This document shows positions 16,226-24,495 of a stretch of DNA of 64,000 bases, piece by piece. Source of the stretch: Bradyrhizobium sp. CCGUVB1N3 (GTDB lineage: Bacteria; Pseudomonadota; Alphaproteobacteria; Rhizobiales; Xanthobacteraceae); contig NZ_JANADR010000001.1 in NCBI RefSeq assembly GCF_024199925.1, positions 5,645,501 through 5,709,500 on the forward strand, in the 5' to 3' direction. Within the stretch, counting starts at the first letter, position 1. Each line of letters begins with the position of its first letter. The translations under genes were made by a program, and so were the position numbers. The notes under the pieces were generated by a model. That model did no database searches. It had not been told where the DNA came from and worked only from the letters and a program-made list of their open reading frames with translations.

Positions 16226-17470
16226 TCAGTGCTCGAACACCAGCCGCGCGCCGATCGTGCCGTCGAGCGCGCGGATCTGCCGGAGCAGCTCGTTCGAATC
16301 CTGGCCACCAAGATCGGCGTCGAGCACGACGTAGCCGAGCTCGCCATGCGTCTCCAGATATTGGGCGGCGATGTTGACGTCACGCTGCAAGAAGACCTCG
16401 TTCAGCCGACGCAGCATGCCCGGCACGTTGCGGTGGACGTGGCTGAAGCGAGCGCCGGTGGGGCGGAGGTGGAGCTGCACCTCCGGGAAATTGACCGCCC
16501 CCATGGTCGAGCCGGTGACGTAATAGTCGACGAGCTTGCGGGCCACCTCGCCGCCGATCCGCTCCTGCGCCTCCTCCGTGGAGCCGCCGATATGCGGCGT
16601 GAGAATCACGTTGCTCAGACCTTGCAGCGGGCTCTTGAAGCGATCGGCGTTCGAGGAGGGTTCGACCGGGAAGACGTCGACGGCGGCGCCGGCGATGTGC
16701 TCGTCGCGCAAGGCGCGCGCCAGCGCATCGAGGTCGACGACGGTGCCGCGGCTGTTGTTGATCAGGAACGAGCCCGGCTTCATCAGCCGCAGCTCGCGCT
16801 CGCCCATCATGCCCGCGGTTTCCGGCGTTTCCGGCACATGCAGGCTGACCACGTCGCTCTGGGCCAGGAGGTCATCGAGCTTCTCGACCGGCTCGGTGTT
16901 GCCGTGACGCAGCTTGTCGGTGCGGTCGAAAAAGATCACCCGCATGCCCATGGCTTCCGCGAGGGTGGAGAGCTGCGAGCCGATATTGCCATAGCCGATG
17001 ATGCCGAGCGTACGGCCGCGCACCTCGCGGCTGCCGGTCGCCGACTTGTCCCAGCCGCCGCCATGCGCCGCGACCGAGCGCGGGAAGATCTGCCGCAGCA
17101 GCATCACGATCTCGCCGATGACGAGCTCGGCGACGCTGCGCGTATTGGAGAACGGCGCATTGAAGACGGGGATGCCGCGCTTGCGGGCGGCGAGCAGATC
17201 GACCTGATTGGTGCCGACGCTGAAGCAGCCGACCGCAAGAAGCTCGTCGGCGGCGGCGAGCACATCCTCGGTGAGCTGGGTGCGCGAGCGGATACCGAGC
17301 AGCGATACGCCCTTTACGGCTTGCCGCAGCGCCTCGCCGTCGAGCGCCTTGGTCAACCGCTCGACATTGGTGAAGCGGGCGCCCTTGAACAGGTCCGCTG
17401 CGCTGTCATTGACGCCTTCAAGCAGCAGGGCTTTCGCAGTCCTCTCAGGGGTCTGGCCTGTGGCTGACAT
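16226..17470 (-). CDS. serA: D-3-phosphoglycerate dehydrogenase
   Basis: This 414-residue enzyme makes 3-phosphohydroxypyruvate from 3-phosphoglycerate, the first step of serine synthesis. It is the E. coli-type short form. An N-terminal substrate domain is split by an NAD Rossmann fold (GRTLGIIGYGNIGSQLS, about 150-166). Catalytic Arg, Glu and His lie in NNSRGTVVD, FPVEPSS and TPHIGGST. A C-terminal ACT domain of about 80 residues (MLRRLNEVFLQRDVNIAAQY) is the usual serine-feedback site. The start ATG 17470 has GGAG upstream. It is a single gene here with no other ser genes next to it. Many rhizobia carry a second, long SerA elsewhere. Confidence 0.93.
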   Translation of the reverse strand: MSATGQTPERTAKALLLEGVNDSAADLFKGARFTNVERLTKALDGEALRQAVKGVSLLGIRSRTQLTEDVLAAADELLAVGCFSVGTNQVDLLAARKRGIPVFNAPFSNTRSVAELVIGEIVMLLRQIFPRSVAAHGGGWDKSATGSREVRGRTLGIIGYGNIGSQLSTLAEAMGMRVIFFDRTDKLRHGNTEPVEKLDDLLAQSDVVSLHVPETPETAGMMGERELRLMKPGSFLINNSRGTVVDLDALARALRDEHIAGAAVDVFPVEPSSNADRFKSPLQGLSNVILTPHIGGSTEEAQERIGGEVARKLVDYYVTGSTMGAVNFPEVQLHLRPTGARFSHVHRNVPGMLRRLNEVFLQRDVNIAAQYLETHGELGYVVLDADLGGQDSNELLRQIRALDGTIGARLVFEH

Positions 17471-17596
17471 GGGATCTCCGTGGGTATCGCCTTCGCGCGC
17501 GGCTTAGTCGCCGGCGGGGCGGAAGACAATATGATTTTCACCTGGACACAAGATGGCGGGGCATCTTGATCTCTCGCCCGGCCTGCATGCGCCCGC

Positions 17597-18829
17597 TCAG
17601 ATCACGTAAAATCCATGCGTCGCGTCGCGGCGGAGCTGCTCGACGAGGCCGTATTCCCAGTCGAGATAGGCCTGCATCGCGCGTTCAGCGACATCGGTCC
17701 CTTCGTAGGGACGTCGATACCGGTGGGCGGGATCTGGCTTGGGCAGCACTTGCGGCGGCCCCATTTCCAGCGCGCCGTCATAGCCGCCTTCGAGCACGTA
17801 GACCTCCCAGCCCATCTGCGCCAGCCAGGACGCCGTCATGTCGGCGCGCACGCCTTTGTCGTCGGTCAAAAGGATGCGCGCACCGCGCACGGGCGCAGCC
17901 ATGTCGATCTCCTGAACGAGCTGACCGCCGGCGTAATGGCGGAAGCCGGCGAGGTGACCGGTCGCATATTCCTCGGCGTCGCGCACATCGAAGCGATACA
18001 GCGTCCGCGAGGTTTGCGCAGCGAGCGCCGCCGCCTCGCCCGCGCCGATGTGGCGAACGCCGGCACGATAGGCGACGTCGCGGGCATTGGCCGCGGCGCC
18101 CTCGAACGACCCGACCGCACCGCGCCGCCCGGCGCCGTGCTCGAGCGAGTGCCTGGCAAGAGTCCAGCCGATCGTGCCGTTGCGCAGCGCGCGCACTTTG
18201 TTGGGGACGCCCGCATTGATCAGCGACTGTGTGCCGATGATCGAGCGCGTGCGGCCGGCGCAATTGACGATGATGGTGGTGTCTGGATCGGGCGCCGCGC
18301 GGCCCGCGCGCAGCACAAGTTCGGCGCCGGGCACGCTGACCGAGCCCGGGATGTTCATGGTCGCATATTCGTCGAAGCGGCGAACGTCGAGGATCGCGAC
18401 ATTGGCCTTGTCGGCGATCAGGCTTGCGACCTCGTCGGCGCTGAGCGAGGGCGTGTGACGGCGCGCCTCGACAAGCTCGCCAAAGGCCTTGGCATAGGAG
18501 TTGACGTCCTCGAACACTTCGTAGCCGGCCGCGCTCCACGCCTTGAGGCCGTCGTCCAATGCGCGGACGTTGCTGTAGCCCAGCGCGCGCAGGCGCTCGG
18601 CGCCGGGTCCGACCAGACCTTCGCCGTCATCATAAAGAACGATCGTCACGTCCTTGCGCGGCAGCCTCGCCTCGGCCTCGATCGCGATGCGTCCCTCTGC
18701 CATGTTGGCGGCAAACAGGGGATGGCCGCTGGCGAACGCCGCCTCGTGCCTGAGATCGAGCAGCGCGATCTCCTCGCGCAGCAGGAGCGCGCGACGAATG
18801 TCGGCAGGGGTGACGGTGGGAAGCTTCAT
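17597..18829 (-). CDS. Triple rhodanese-domain protein
   Basis: This 410-residue cytosolic protein is built of three rhodanese (sulfurtransferase) folds of about 110-130 residues each. Only the middle one keeps the active-site cysteine, Cys190 in NCAGRTRS. The matching loops read YDDGEG (about 66-71) in the first and TDDKG (about 322-326) in the third, so the outer domains look inactive and structural. A C-terminal tail (YEGTDVAERAMQAYLDWEYGL) follows. The likely role is persulfide transfer from thiosulfate or a similar donor to a partner; the acceptor is unknown. Its 5' neighbour faces the same way but has its own signal peptide and function. Confidence 0.87.
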   Translation of the reverse strand: MKLPTVTPADIRRALLLREEIALLDLRHEAAFASGHPLFAANMAEGRIAIEAEARLPRKDVTIVLYDDGEGLVGPGAERLRALGYSNVRALDDGLKAWSAAGYEVFEDVNSYAKAFGELVEARRHTPSLSADEVASLIADKANVAILDVRRFDEYATMNIPGSVSVPGAELVLRAGRAAPDPDTTIIVNCAGRTRSIIGTQSLINAGVPNKVRALRNGTIGWTLARHSLEHGAGRRGAVGSFEGAAANARDVAYRAGVRHIGAGEAAALAAQTSRTLYRFDVRDAEEYATGHLAGFRHYAGGQLVQEIDMAAPVRGARILLTDDKGVRADMTASWLAQMGWEVYVLEGGYDGALEMGPPQVLPKPDPAHRYRRPYEGTDVAERAMQAYLDWEYGLVEQLRRDATHGFYVI

Positions 18830-18906
18830 GGAGCGGCGGGTCCTCGCGAGAATGAGCCTGCCGCTTTTGGACCATTGCCGCGGCCTTGGCTAGCCGCTCC
18901 ATGCGC

Positions 18907-19263
18907 TCACTGCTTCGGGCCGACTGTTCCCGTTTCCTTCAGCCGCGCCGATCTGACCCAGCCGGACACGGCATTCCCCGTTCGCGGGTTGGTGTACATC
19001 ACCGACGACCAGCCGTCGTCGGTCTGTGCATAGGCGATCAACTCGTCCTTGGGGATGACGAATATGCCGCTGATGGCGCAGGCGGGATTCGGAGCCGAAT
19101 AGAATTGCAGCCGTCCCGTTCCGGTCACGACGTTCGCAGTCGGCGGCGAGAGCATCGGCGCACCCTTGCCGCCTGCTTCCGGCTCCTTGCAAGGCGGCGC
19201 AGCGAGAGCGGGCGTGACGAAAACCAAAGCGATACAGGCAAGCAGCGATCTGACCAGAACCAT
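18907..19263 (-). CDS. Small secreted SH3-like domain protein
   Basis: This 118-residue exported protein has a clear signal peptide ending ALA before APPCKEP. The mature part has two Cys residues (PPCKEP and NPACAISG), and a C-terminal region whose pattern (AYAQTDDGWSSVMYTN then VSGWVRSARL) resembles a bacterial SH3 domain. Such domains often bind cell-wall peptides, but no enzymatic part is present. The start ATG is at 19263. It lies between the rhodanese gene and a Tat-exported hydrolase on the same strand; spacing of about 70 bases on each side does not prove an operon. Confidence 0.75.
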   Translation of the reverse strand: MVLVRSLLACIALVFVTPALAAPPCKEPEAGGKGAPMLSPPTANVVTGTGRLQFYSAPNPACAISGIFVIPKDELIAYAQTDDGWSSVMYTNPRTGNAVSGWVRSARLKETGTVGPKQ

Positions 19264-19333
19264 CCGAATCTCCGTGCGGGCGTCGTAATCGCCCTTGGCA
19301 ACGGAGACATGATATCAGAGCAAACTGGCGCTA

Positions 19334-20233
19334 TCAGCCGGCAGCGGCCACCTGCTTCTCGATGATGCTCGCAACTCGCACGGGGGTTTCCAGCATCGTG
19401 TAGTGACCGGCATCGTCGATGGTCTCGAACGTCACGCGCGGATAGGCAATGGCGAACGCGTTGTGCGAGGGCTCGCCGCGATAGAAGGCGATGTCGAGCG
19501 CGCCGTTCACGACATGAAGCGGCGCCGCGAGTCGTTGCGGATCCTCGGTGATCGATGAGGTCGTGAACATCTTCAGATAGCCGCGCATCGCCTCGACCGT
19601 GCCAGCCTCGCGCGCGATGGTTAGCTTGCGCTTCAGCCAGCCGGCACCATAGCGGCTCGAGGTCCTTGCCGTGATCGCCCGCGCAGCCGCCTCGTCCTGG
19701 TCGATCACGGCGTTCAGCGCCTTCAGCGCGGCCTCGTCGGCGTGGAAGCCGGTCGGCGGCACCGGCGAGAACAGCGTGACACTCTGGATCCGCGCGGCGG
19801 CGGTGAGCGCGATCTTCTGCGCCACGAGGCCCGACATCGAGTGTCCGACCAAATGGAAACGCGTGAGCGCGAGCTGATCGGCCGTGCGCAGGACGTCCGC
19901 GGTGGCTTCATCCAACGTGTAGTTGCCGGTCGCCGCGCGTGACCAGCCGTAGCCGCGCAAGTCCATGACGATGAGCGTGTGACGGGCGGGATCGACATAG
20001 GGCAGCACCGGCTCCCAGTTGACGTGATCGCCGAGCCATTCGTGCAGCAGGACGCAGACCGCCAGGCCCGTACCGACACGGCAGTGGCCGAGCCGATCCG
20101 CCGTCGCCAGTTGCGGCGCCGGCCAGAGCGAGGACGATGCGATCTGCGCCGATTGCCGGTCCTGGGCCATGGCAGGCGCGGTGGCTACGGCAGCCGTGAG
20201 GCCCAGGCCCTTCAGAAGATTGCGACGTTGCAT
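19334..20233 (-). CDS. Tat-exported alpha/beta hydrolase
   Basis: This 299-residue hydrolase begins with a twin-arginine signal (MQRRNLLKGLGL), so it is folded in the cytoplasm and exported. The nucleophile elbow is GHSMSG with Ser132, the acid is probably in NGALDIAFY, and the His is in DDAGHYTML. I chose ATG 20233 because GGAG lies just upstream and the Tat motif then sits at the N-terminus; a longer reading frame extends 32 codons into the promoter. It is divergent from a LysR gene with a 164-base shared control region, so it is likely regulated by that LysR. It resembles esterase and haloperoxidase-like members; the substrate is unknown. Confidence 0.87.
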   Translation of the reverse strand: MQRRNLLKGLGLTAAVATAPAMAQDRQSAQIASSSLWPAPQLATADRLGHCRVGTGLAVCVLLHEWLGDHVNWEPVLPYVDPARHTLIVMDLRGYGWSRAATGNYTLDEATADVLRTADQLALTRFHLVGHSMSGLVAQKIALTAAARIQSVTLFSPVPPTGFHADEAALKALNAVIDQDEAAARAITARTSSRYGAGWLKRKLTIAREAGTVEAMRGYLKMFTTSSITEDPQRLAAPLHVVNGALDIAFYRGEPSHNAFAIAYPRVTFETIDDAGHYTMLETPVRVASIIEKQVAAAG

Positions 20234-20317
20234 TTGCTCTCCGTGCCAACCCGGATTCGTCCTGATCCAGGGTTCGAAGCACGGAGAAATAGCCGGCAGG
20301 CGGCGCAATCGAGAAAT

Positions 20318-20344
20318 TGATTTCCGCAATCACCTTATTGATAA
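20318..20344. promoter_or_regulatory. Candidate LysR binding region
   Basis: TGATT-TCCGC-AATCA (20318-20332) and the short palindrome TTAT-TG-ATAA (20335-20344) lie in the divergent gap between the Tat hydrolase and the LysR gene. LysR proteins bind dyad sites of about this size in divergent promoters; the assignment rests on position and symmetry. Confidence 0.4.
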
Positions 20345-20397
20345 CTCTCATCTGGACCCGCGCGCAGTCAGCGGGCTGATTTCCGGGAGCTGCCCTC

Positions 20398-21264
20398 ATG
20401 CCGACCACCCTCGATATCGACACGCTCCGCTCCCTGATCGCGATCGTCGACCTGAAGAGCTTTTCACGTGCTGCCGAGCGGGTCGGCCGTTCGCAATCCG
20501 CAATCAGCCTCCAGATCGCCCGCCTCGAAGGCCTGGTCGGCCATCCCCTGCTCGAGCGGGTGCGCGGTCGCGTGATCGGCCCGACCGCGCGGGGCACCGA
20601 GTTCGTCGCGCATGCGCGCGAGATCGTCGCGCTCAACGAGCGGGCGGTCGCCGCCGTGCGCCGGCCAGCCGCGGGTGAGCGGATCAGGCTCGGCATGCCG
20701 GCGGATTTTCTGGAGCGCGATTTTTCCTCTATTCTCTCCGAGATCCGCGCGCGCTGTCCCGGGGCGAGGCTTTCGCTGCACACCGACCTGTCGGCGCGGC
20801 TCGCCGAGGATGTCGGCCGGGGCCGGCTCGATCTCGCTTTCTTCAAGCGCGCGCCGTCGAACGAAGCGGGTGCCGCGATCGCGTTCGAATCCATGATCTG
20901 GTTCGGAGACGCCACTTCGGCGCGTGGCGGGCATGGCGATGCGCTCCCGCTGGTGGCGTTCGCGGAAGGATGCGCCTATCGCGAGGAGGCGCTCCGCAGC
21001 CTGCGTCTGACGGGCCGAGACTGGATCATCGCCTGCGAGGCACGCAGCCTGTCAGCGCTGGTGGCCGCCGTTCGCGCCGGCCTCGGCTATGCCGCGCTCC
21101 CGGCAAGGCTCGGTGCGCGCAAATCGCTGAAGCGCACCCATGCGCACGCCGAGCTGCCCGACCTCAATCCGGTCGAGCTTGCGCTCGGCATTGCCGAAGG
21201 CCGTAACATGGCCTTCGCCCGGACCATCGGCGGCATCATCGCGGAGCGCTGCGCGCTGGCGTGA
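20398..21264 (+). CDS. LysR-family transcriptional regulator
   Basis: This 288-residue regulator has a winged HTH at residues 6-64 (LRSLIAIVDLKSFSRAAERV, SQSAISLQIARLE) and a type-2 periplasmic-binding-like effector domain. The HTH follows the LysR pattern closely. It is divergent from the Tat-exported hydrolase and is the obvious controller of that gene. The next gene downstream, an aldolase, is convergent, so it is not in the same transcript. The effector is not determinable. Confidence 0.9.
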   Translation: MPTTLDIDTLRSLIAIVDLKSFSRAAERVGRSQSAISLQIARLEGLVGHPLLERVRGRVIGPTARGTEFVAHAREIVALNERAVAAVRRPAAGERIRLGMPADFLERDFSSILSEIRARCPGARLSLHTDLSARLAEDVGRGRLDLAFFKRAPSNEAGAAIAFESMIWFGDATSARGGHGDALPLVAFAEGCAYREEALRSLRLTGRDWIIACEARSLSALVAAVRAGLGYAALPARLGARKSLKRTHAHAELPDLNPVELALGIAEGRNMAFARTIGGIIAERCALA

Positions 21265-21279
21265 TGCGCCGCGCTGCGG

Positions 21280-22164
21280 TCACGCGATCGCGGGACTCAC
21301 CAGCGCGTCGATCTGCGCCTTCAGCGCCTTGCCGTCGGAGAGGCCACGAAGCGGCGGACGCACGCGCAGCCAGCCGGGATCGGCGGTCTGTGCTGCGAGA
21401 ATGGCTTTCAGCGTCGCGACCAACGACGGCGTCTTGACGACGATATCGATCGCCGCCTGCATGCGTGCCCCGACGTCCTTGCCGTCGACCATGCCCTTGA
21501 CGAGCTCGGGCACGATGTTGGCCATGCCGCAGATGGTGCCGGCGCCGCCCGCCGCGATGGCGCGGGTGATGTCGGCTTCATTGCCGACGGTGATGGCGAG
21601 CTCGGGGGCCGCTGCACGGAATGCCTGGAATTGCTTGAAGTCGCCGCTGGAGTCCTTGAGGCCGGCAACGAGCTGGCCGTAGCGCTTGCGAAGGCTCGCT
21701 GCCACCGTCGTCGGGATGGCGACGCCGGAGACTTGCGGGATGTGGTAGAGATAGGCGCGCAGGCGATCATCCGCGACGCCATCGAAAATCGCCGCGAACG
21801 CGTCCTCGATTCCCTCCGCGCCGATGCTGCGGTCGAAATAGGGCGGCAGCACCAAAACGTGGCGCAGACCGAGGCTCAGCACCGAACGCGTCAAGGCGAT
21901 GCTGTCGCTGATCGCAGGAAAACCACCGCCGATGCCGATGCGATCGGCAGCGACGCCGGCCTTGAGCAAGGCCTCCACGGTCGCGATACGCTCTGCAACA
22001 TTGAATGAGGTGCCTTCGCCGGTGGTGCCGAACACCACGACGCCGTTGACGCCTTTCTTGAAAAGCCGAAGCGCGTGGTCCGCCAATCGGACGGGGTCAA
22101 CGGCTCCCTCGGCCGTCAGCGGCGTCGGCGTGGCGACCCAGAACCCGCGAATTGCGTCAGTCAT
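21280..22164 (-). CDS. DHDPS-superfamily aldolase (2-keto-acid type)
   Basis: This 294-residue class I aldolase has all the superfamily marks: GTTGE (46-50), Tyr140 in LYHIP, and Schiff-base Lys170 in AGLKDSSG. It is divergent from an operon encoding a D-2-hydroxy-acid dehydrogenase, a GntR regulator and a binding protein. The likely job is therefore cleavage or dehydration of a 2-keto-3-deoxy or similar keto acid rather than lysine synthesis (inference). Typical residues for aspartate semialdehyde recognition were not verified. It shares the superfamily with the protein at 1606-2547 but is only distantly similar. Confidence 0.85.
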   Translation of the reverse strand: MTDAIRGFWVATPTPLTAEGAVDPVRLADHALRLFKKGVNGVVVFGTTGEGTSFNVAERIATVEALLKAGVAADRIGIGGGFPAISDSIALTRSVLSLGLRHVLVLPPYFDRSIGAEGIEDAFAAIFDGVADDRLRAYLYHIPQVSGVAIPTTVAASLRKRYGQLVAGLKDSSGDFKQFQAFRAAAPELAITVGNEADITRAIAAGGAGTICGMANIVPELVKGMVDGKDVGARMQAAIDIVVKTPSLVATLKAILAAQTADPGWLRVRPPLRGLSDGKALKAQIDALVSPAIA

Positions 22165-22258
22165 GACATATCCTTTGTGACAGCTATTTCTCTAAGGCTT
22201 TGATCAGGCTTGCTCTTTTGGAAAAGCGCGGAACCTGCTTGGCGTTCCCATTTACTTC

Positions 22259-22275
22259 TTGTACCTTACATACAA
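22259..22275. promoter_or_regulatory. Candidate GntR operator
   Basis: TTGTA-CCTTACA-TACAA is an inverted repeat with 5-base arms, between the divergent aldolase and dehydrogenase genes. FadR/FCD-type GntR proteins often bind TTGT/ACAA half-sites, and such a regulator is encoded at 23772-24437 in the adjacent operon. Confidence 0.4.
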
Positions 22276-22358
22276 CATCGCCGCAATTCCATCGTGAAGC
22301 GGGTCGCGCCACCAAAAATGCATGGGCGGCGGCGACACCCGGTAACAGAGGCCCCGCA

Positions 22359-23765
22359 ATGACATCGCTGCTCGAACGCCCTGAGGACATGCTGCGCGAT
22401 CTGCGCGACCGGCTTGGCCAGCAAGCCGTGCTGATCGGCAACGAGGTGCCGGCGCGCAATTGCAACGACTGGAGCGCGAGCCTGCCGCAAACACCGCTCG
22501 CGGTGATCCGCCCGGTGGACGCGGCCGGCGTCGCCGCGGCCATTGCGACCTGCCGCAAGGCAGGCCTGCCGTTCGTGCCGCAGGGCGGCTTGACGGGCCT
22601 CTGCCGCGGCGCCTCGCCCGAGCCCGGCTGGGTCGCGATCTCGCTGGAGCGCATGACCGGCATCGAGGAGATCGATCGCGCCTCCGCGACCATGACGGTG
22701 AAGGCGGGCACGCCGCTGGAGACGATCCAGAAGGCGGCCGACGAGGCCGGCTTCTTCTTCCCGCTCGATCTGGGATCGCGCGGCTCCTGTGTGATCGGCG
22801 GCAACCTCTCCACCAATGCCGGCGGCAACCGCGTGATCCGCTACGGCATGACGCGCGAGCTGGTGCTCGGGCTCGAGGTCGTGCTGCCGGACGGCACGGT
22901 CATCACCAACCTCAACAAGCTGATGAAGAACAATGCCGGCTACGACCTGAAGCATCTCTTCATCGGCTCGGAAGGCACGCTCGGCATCATCACGCGCGTG
23001 GTGCTGCGGCTGTTTCCAAAGCCGCGCTCGACCATGGCCGCCCTGTGCGCGCTGAAGGATTATGCCGCCGTGGTCGCGCTGCTCGATGCCGCGCGCTCCG
23101 GGCTCGGCCCGCTGCTGTCGGCGTTCGAGGTGATGTGGCCGGATTATTGGGAGGTGATCACGGCGCGCGCCGGCGTCAAGCCGCCGGTCGCGGCAGGGCA
23201 CGGGCTCTACGTGCTGGTGGAAGCGCAAGGCACCGATGAGAGCATCGATGCGCCGCGCTTCCAGGCCTGGCTCGAGGAGCTGATGGAGCGCGGGCTGCTT
23301 GCGGATGCGGCGGTGGCGCAATCGCTGGCGCAGACCCAGAAATTCTGGGCCGTGCGCGACATCTGTTCCGAGTTCGGCCAAGTGCTGGGGCCGCACCTCT
23401 CCTACGACATCGGCCTCGCGGTCAAGCGGATGGACGAGTTCGCCACGCGCTGCAAGGCGGCGCTCGCCAGCAGCATCGAGGGCTGCGAGAGCGTCTATTA
23501 CGGCCATATTGGCGACGGCAATCTGCATCTCGTCTCCTGGGTGACGGGTCTGCCGACCGAGCGCCAGCCGAAGGACGCGATGGACGCGATCATCTACGGC
23601 CTCGTGCGCGAGATGGGCGGCAGCGTCTCCGCCGAGCACGGCATCGGCACGCTGAAGAAGCAGTGGCTCGGCCATGCCCGCAGCGAAGCCGAGATCGCGC
23701 TGATGCGCACGCTGAAGGCCGCGCTCGATCCCGATCATCTGCTCAATCCCGGCAAGGTCATCTGA
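22359..23765 (+). CDS. FAD-binding D-2-hydroxy-acid dehydrogenase (GlcD/DLD-like)
   Basis: This 468-residue flavoprotein has an N-terminal PCMH FAD-binding domain (PQGGLTGLCRGASPE, GGNLSTNAGGNRVIRYGM, FIGSEGTLGIITRV) and a C-terminal FAD-oxidase domain with GHIGDGNLH and EHGIGTLKK. Family members oxidise D-lactate, glycolate, D-2-hydroxyglutarate or related acids and pass electrons to a quinone or cytochrome. The start ATG 22359 follows AGAGG and places the FAD domain at the usual distance; an upstream extension is possible but runs through the operator candidate. It is the first gene of a plus-strand operon with the GntR regulator, 6 bases ahead. The substrate is unknown. Confidence 0.9.
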   Translation: MTSLLERPEDMLRDLRDRLGQQAVLIGNEVPARNCNDWSASLPQTPLAVIRPVDAAGVAAAIATCRKAGLPFVPQGGLTGLCRGASPEPGWVAISLERMTGIEEIDRASATMTVKAGTPLETIQKAADEAGFFFPLDLGSRGSCVIGGNLSTNAGGNRVIRYGMTRELVLGLEVVLPDGTVITNLNKLMKNNAGYDLKHLFIGSEGTLGIITRVVLRLFPKPRSTMAALCALKDYAAVVALLDAARSGLGPLLSAFEVMWPDYWEVITARAGVKPPVAAGHGLYVLVEAQGTDESIDAPRFQAWLEELMERGLLADAAVAQSLAQTQKFWAVRDICSEFGQVLGPHLSYDIGLAVKRMDEFATRCKAALASSIEGCESVYYGHIGDGNLHLVSWVTGLPTERQPKDAMDAIIYGLVREMGGSVSAEHGIGTLKKQWLGHARSEAEIALMRTLKAALDPDHLLNPGKVI

Positions 23766-23771
23766 GGACCG

Positions 23772-24437
23772 ATGAAATCGCTGAAGCTCGACACGCCGAA
23801 ATCGCTGGCGCAGCGCGTGATGCTGCGCCTGCGCCAGGGCATCATCGACGGCGAGTTCGCACTCGGCGCGGCCATTTCCGAGGAGATGGTCGCGCAGTCC
23901 TTCGGCGTCAGCCGCACCCCGGTGCGCGAGGCGATGGGCCAGTTGCAGGCGCAAGGCCTCGTGGTGATCCGGCCGCAGGTCGGCAGCTTCGTCTTTACGC
24001 CGAGCGAGGAGGACATCACGGCGCTTTGCACGTTCCGGATCGTGATCGAGCCGAAGGCCGCCGAGCTTGCCTTCGCGCACGACCGCGCCGGCGCGATCGC
24101 CGCAATGGAGCAGGCCATTGCCGCGATGGAAGAGGCGCTCACGGCCAAGGACAACGTCGCCTATGGGCGCGCAGACAGCGCGATCCACGATGCCCTGTTC
24201 GCGCATTGCGGCAATCGCTATCTCCAGGAATCCTATCAACTCGTTTCTGGGCGCGTCGCCGCGCTGCGCACCAATCTGAGTGCGCCCGTCGACGTGCGAA
24301 CGCCCGAATCCTTCGAGCAGCACCTCACGCTGCTGCGCCTGTTCGAGCGCGGCGACTTCGCCGCTTTCGAGAAGCTGATGACCACGCACATCACCAATTC
24401 GGGCAAGACCTATGCGAGGGCATTGCAAATCGCTTGA
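23772..24437 (+). CDS. GntR-family (FCD subfamily) regulator
   Basis: This 221-residue protein has an N-terminal winged HTH (SEEMVAQSFGVSRTPVREAM) and an FCD ligand domain of helices. Conserved metal-binding histidines lie in DSAIHDALFAHCGN and in TTHITNSG. It begins 6 bases after the dehydrogenase and precedes a solute-binding protein, so it controls this small catabolic operon and probably senses its hydroxy- or keto-acid substrate. The TTGTA/TACAA palindrome upstream of the operon is the likely site. Confidence 0.9.
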   Translation: MKSLKLDTPKSLAQRVMLRLRQGIIDGEFALGAAISEEMVAQSFGVSRTPVREAMGQLQAQGLVVIRPQVGSFVFTPSEEDITALCTFRIVIEPKAAELAFAHDRAGAIAAMEQAIAAMEEALTAKDNVAYGRADSAIHDALFAHCGNRYLQESYQLVSGRVAALRTNLSAPVDVRTPESFEQHLTLLRLFERGDFAAFEKLMTTHITNSGKTYARALQIA

Positions 24438-24495
24438 GCCACCCGTGGCGGGGTGAGTGACGAAACAAATCATAGCCGAAGAGAGGAAACGAGAA

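Noticed and set aside
22266..24473. 735-codon minus-strand frame over the FAD dehydrogenase and GntR genes
   Set aside because: It is antisense to two well-supported genes and has no recognisable domain.
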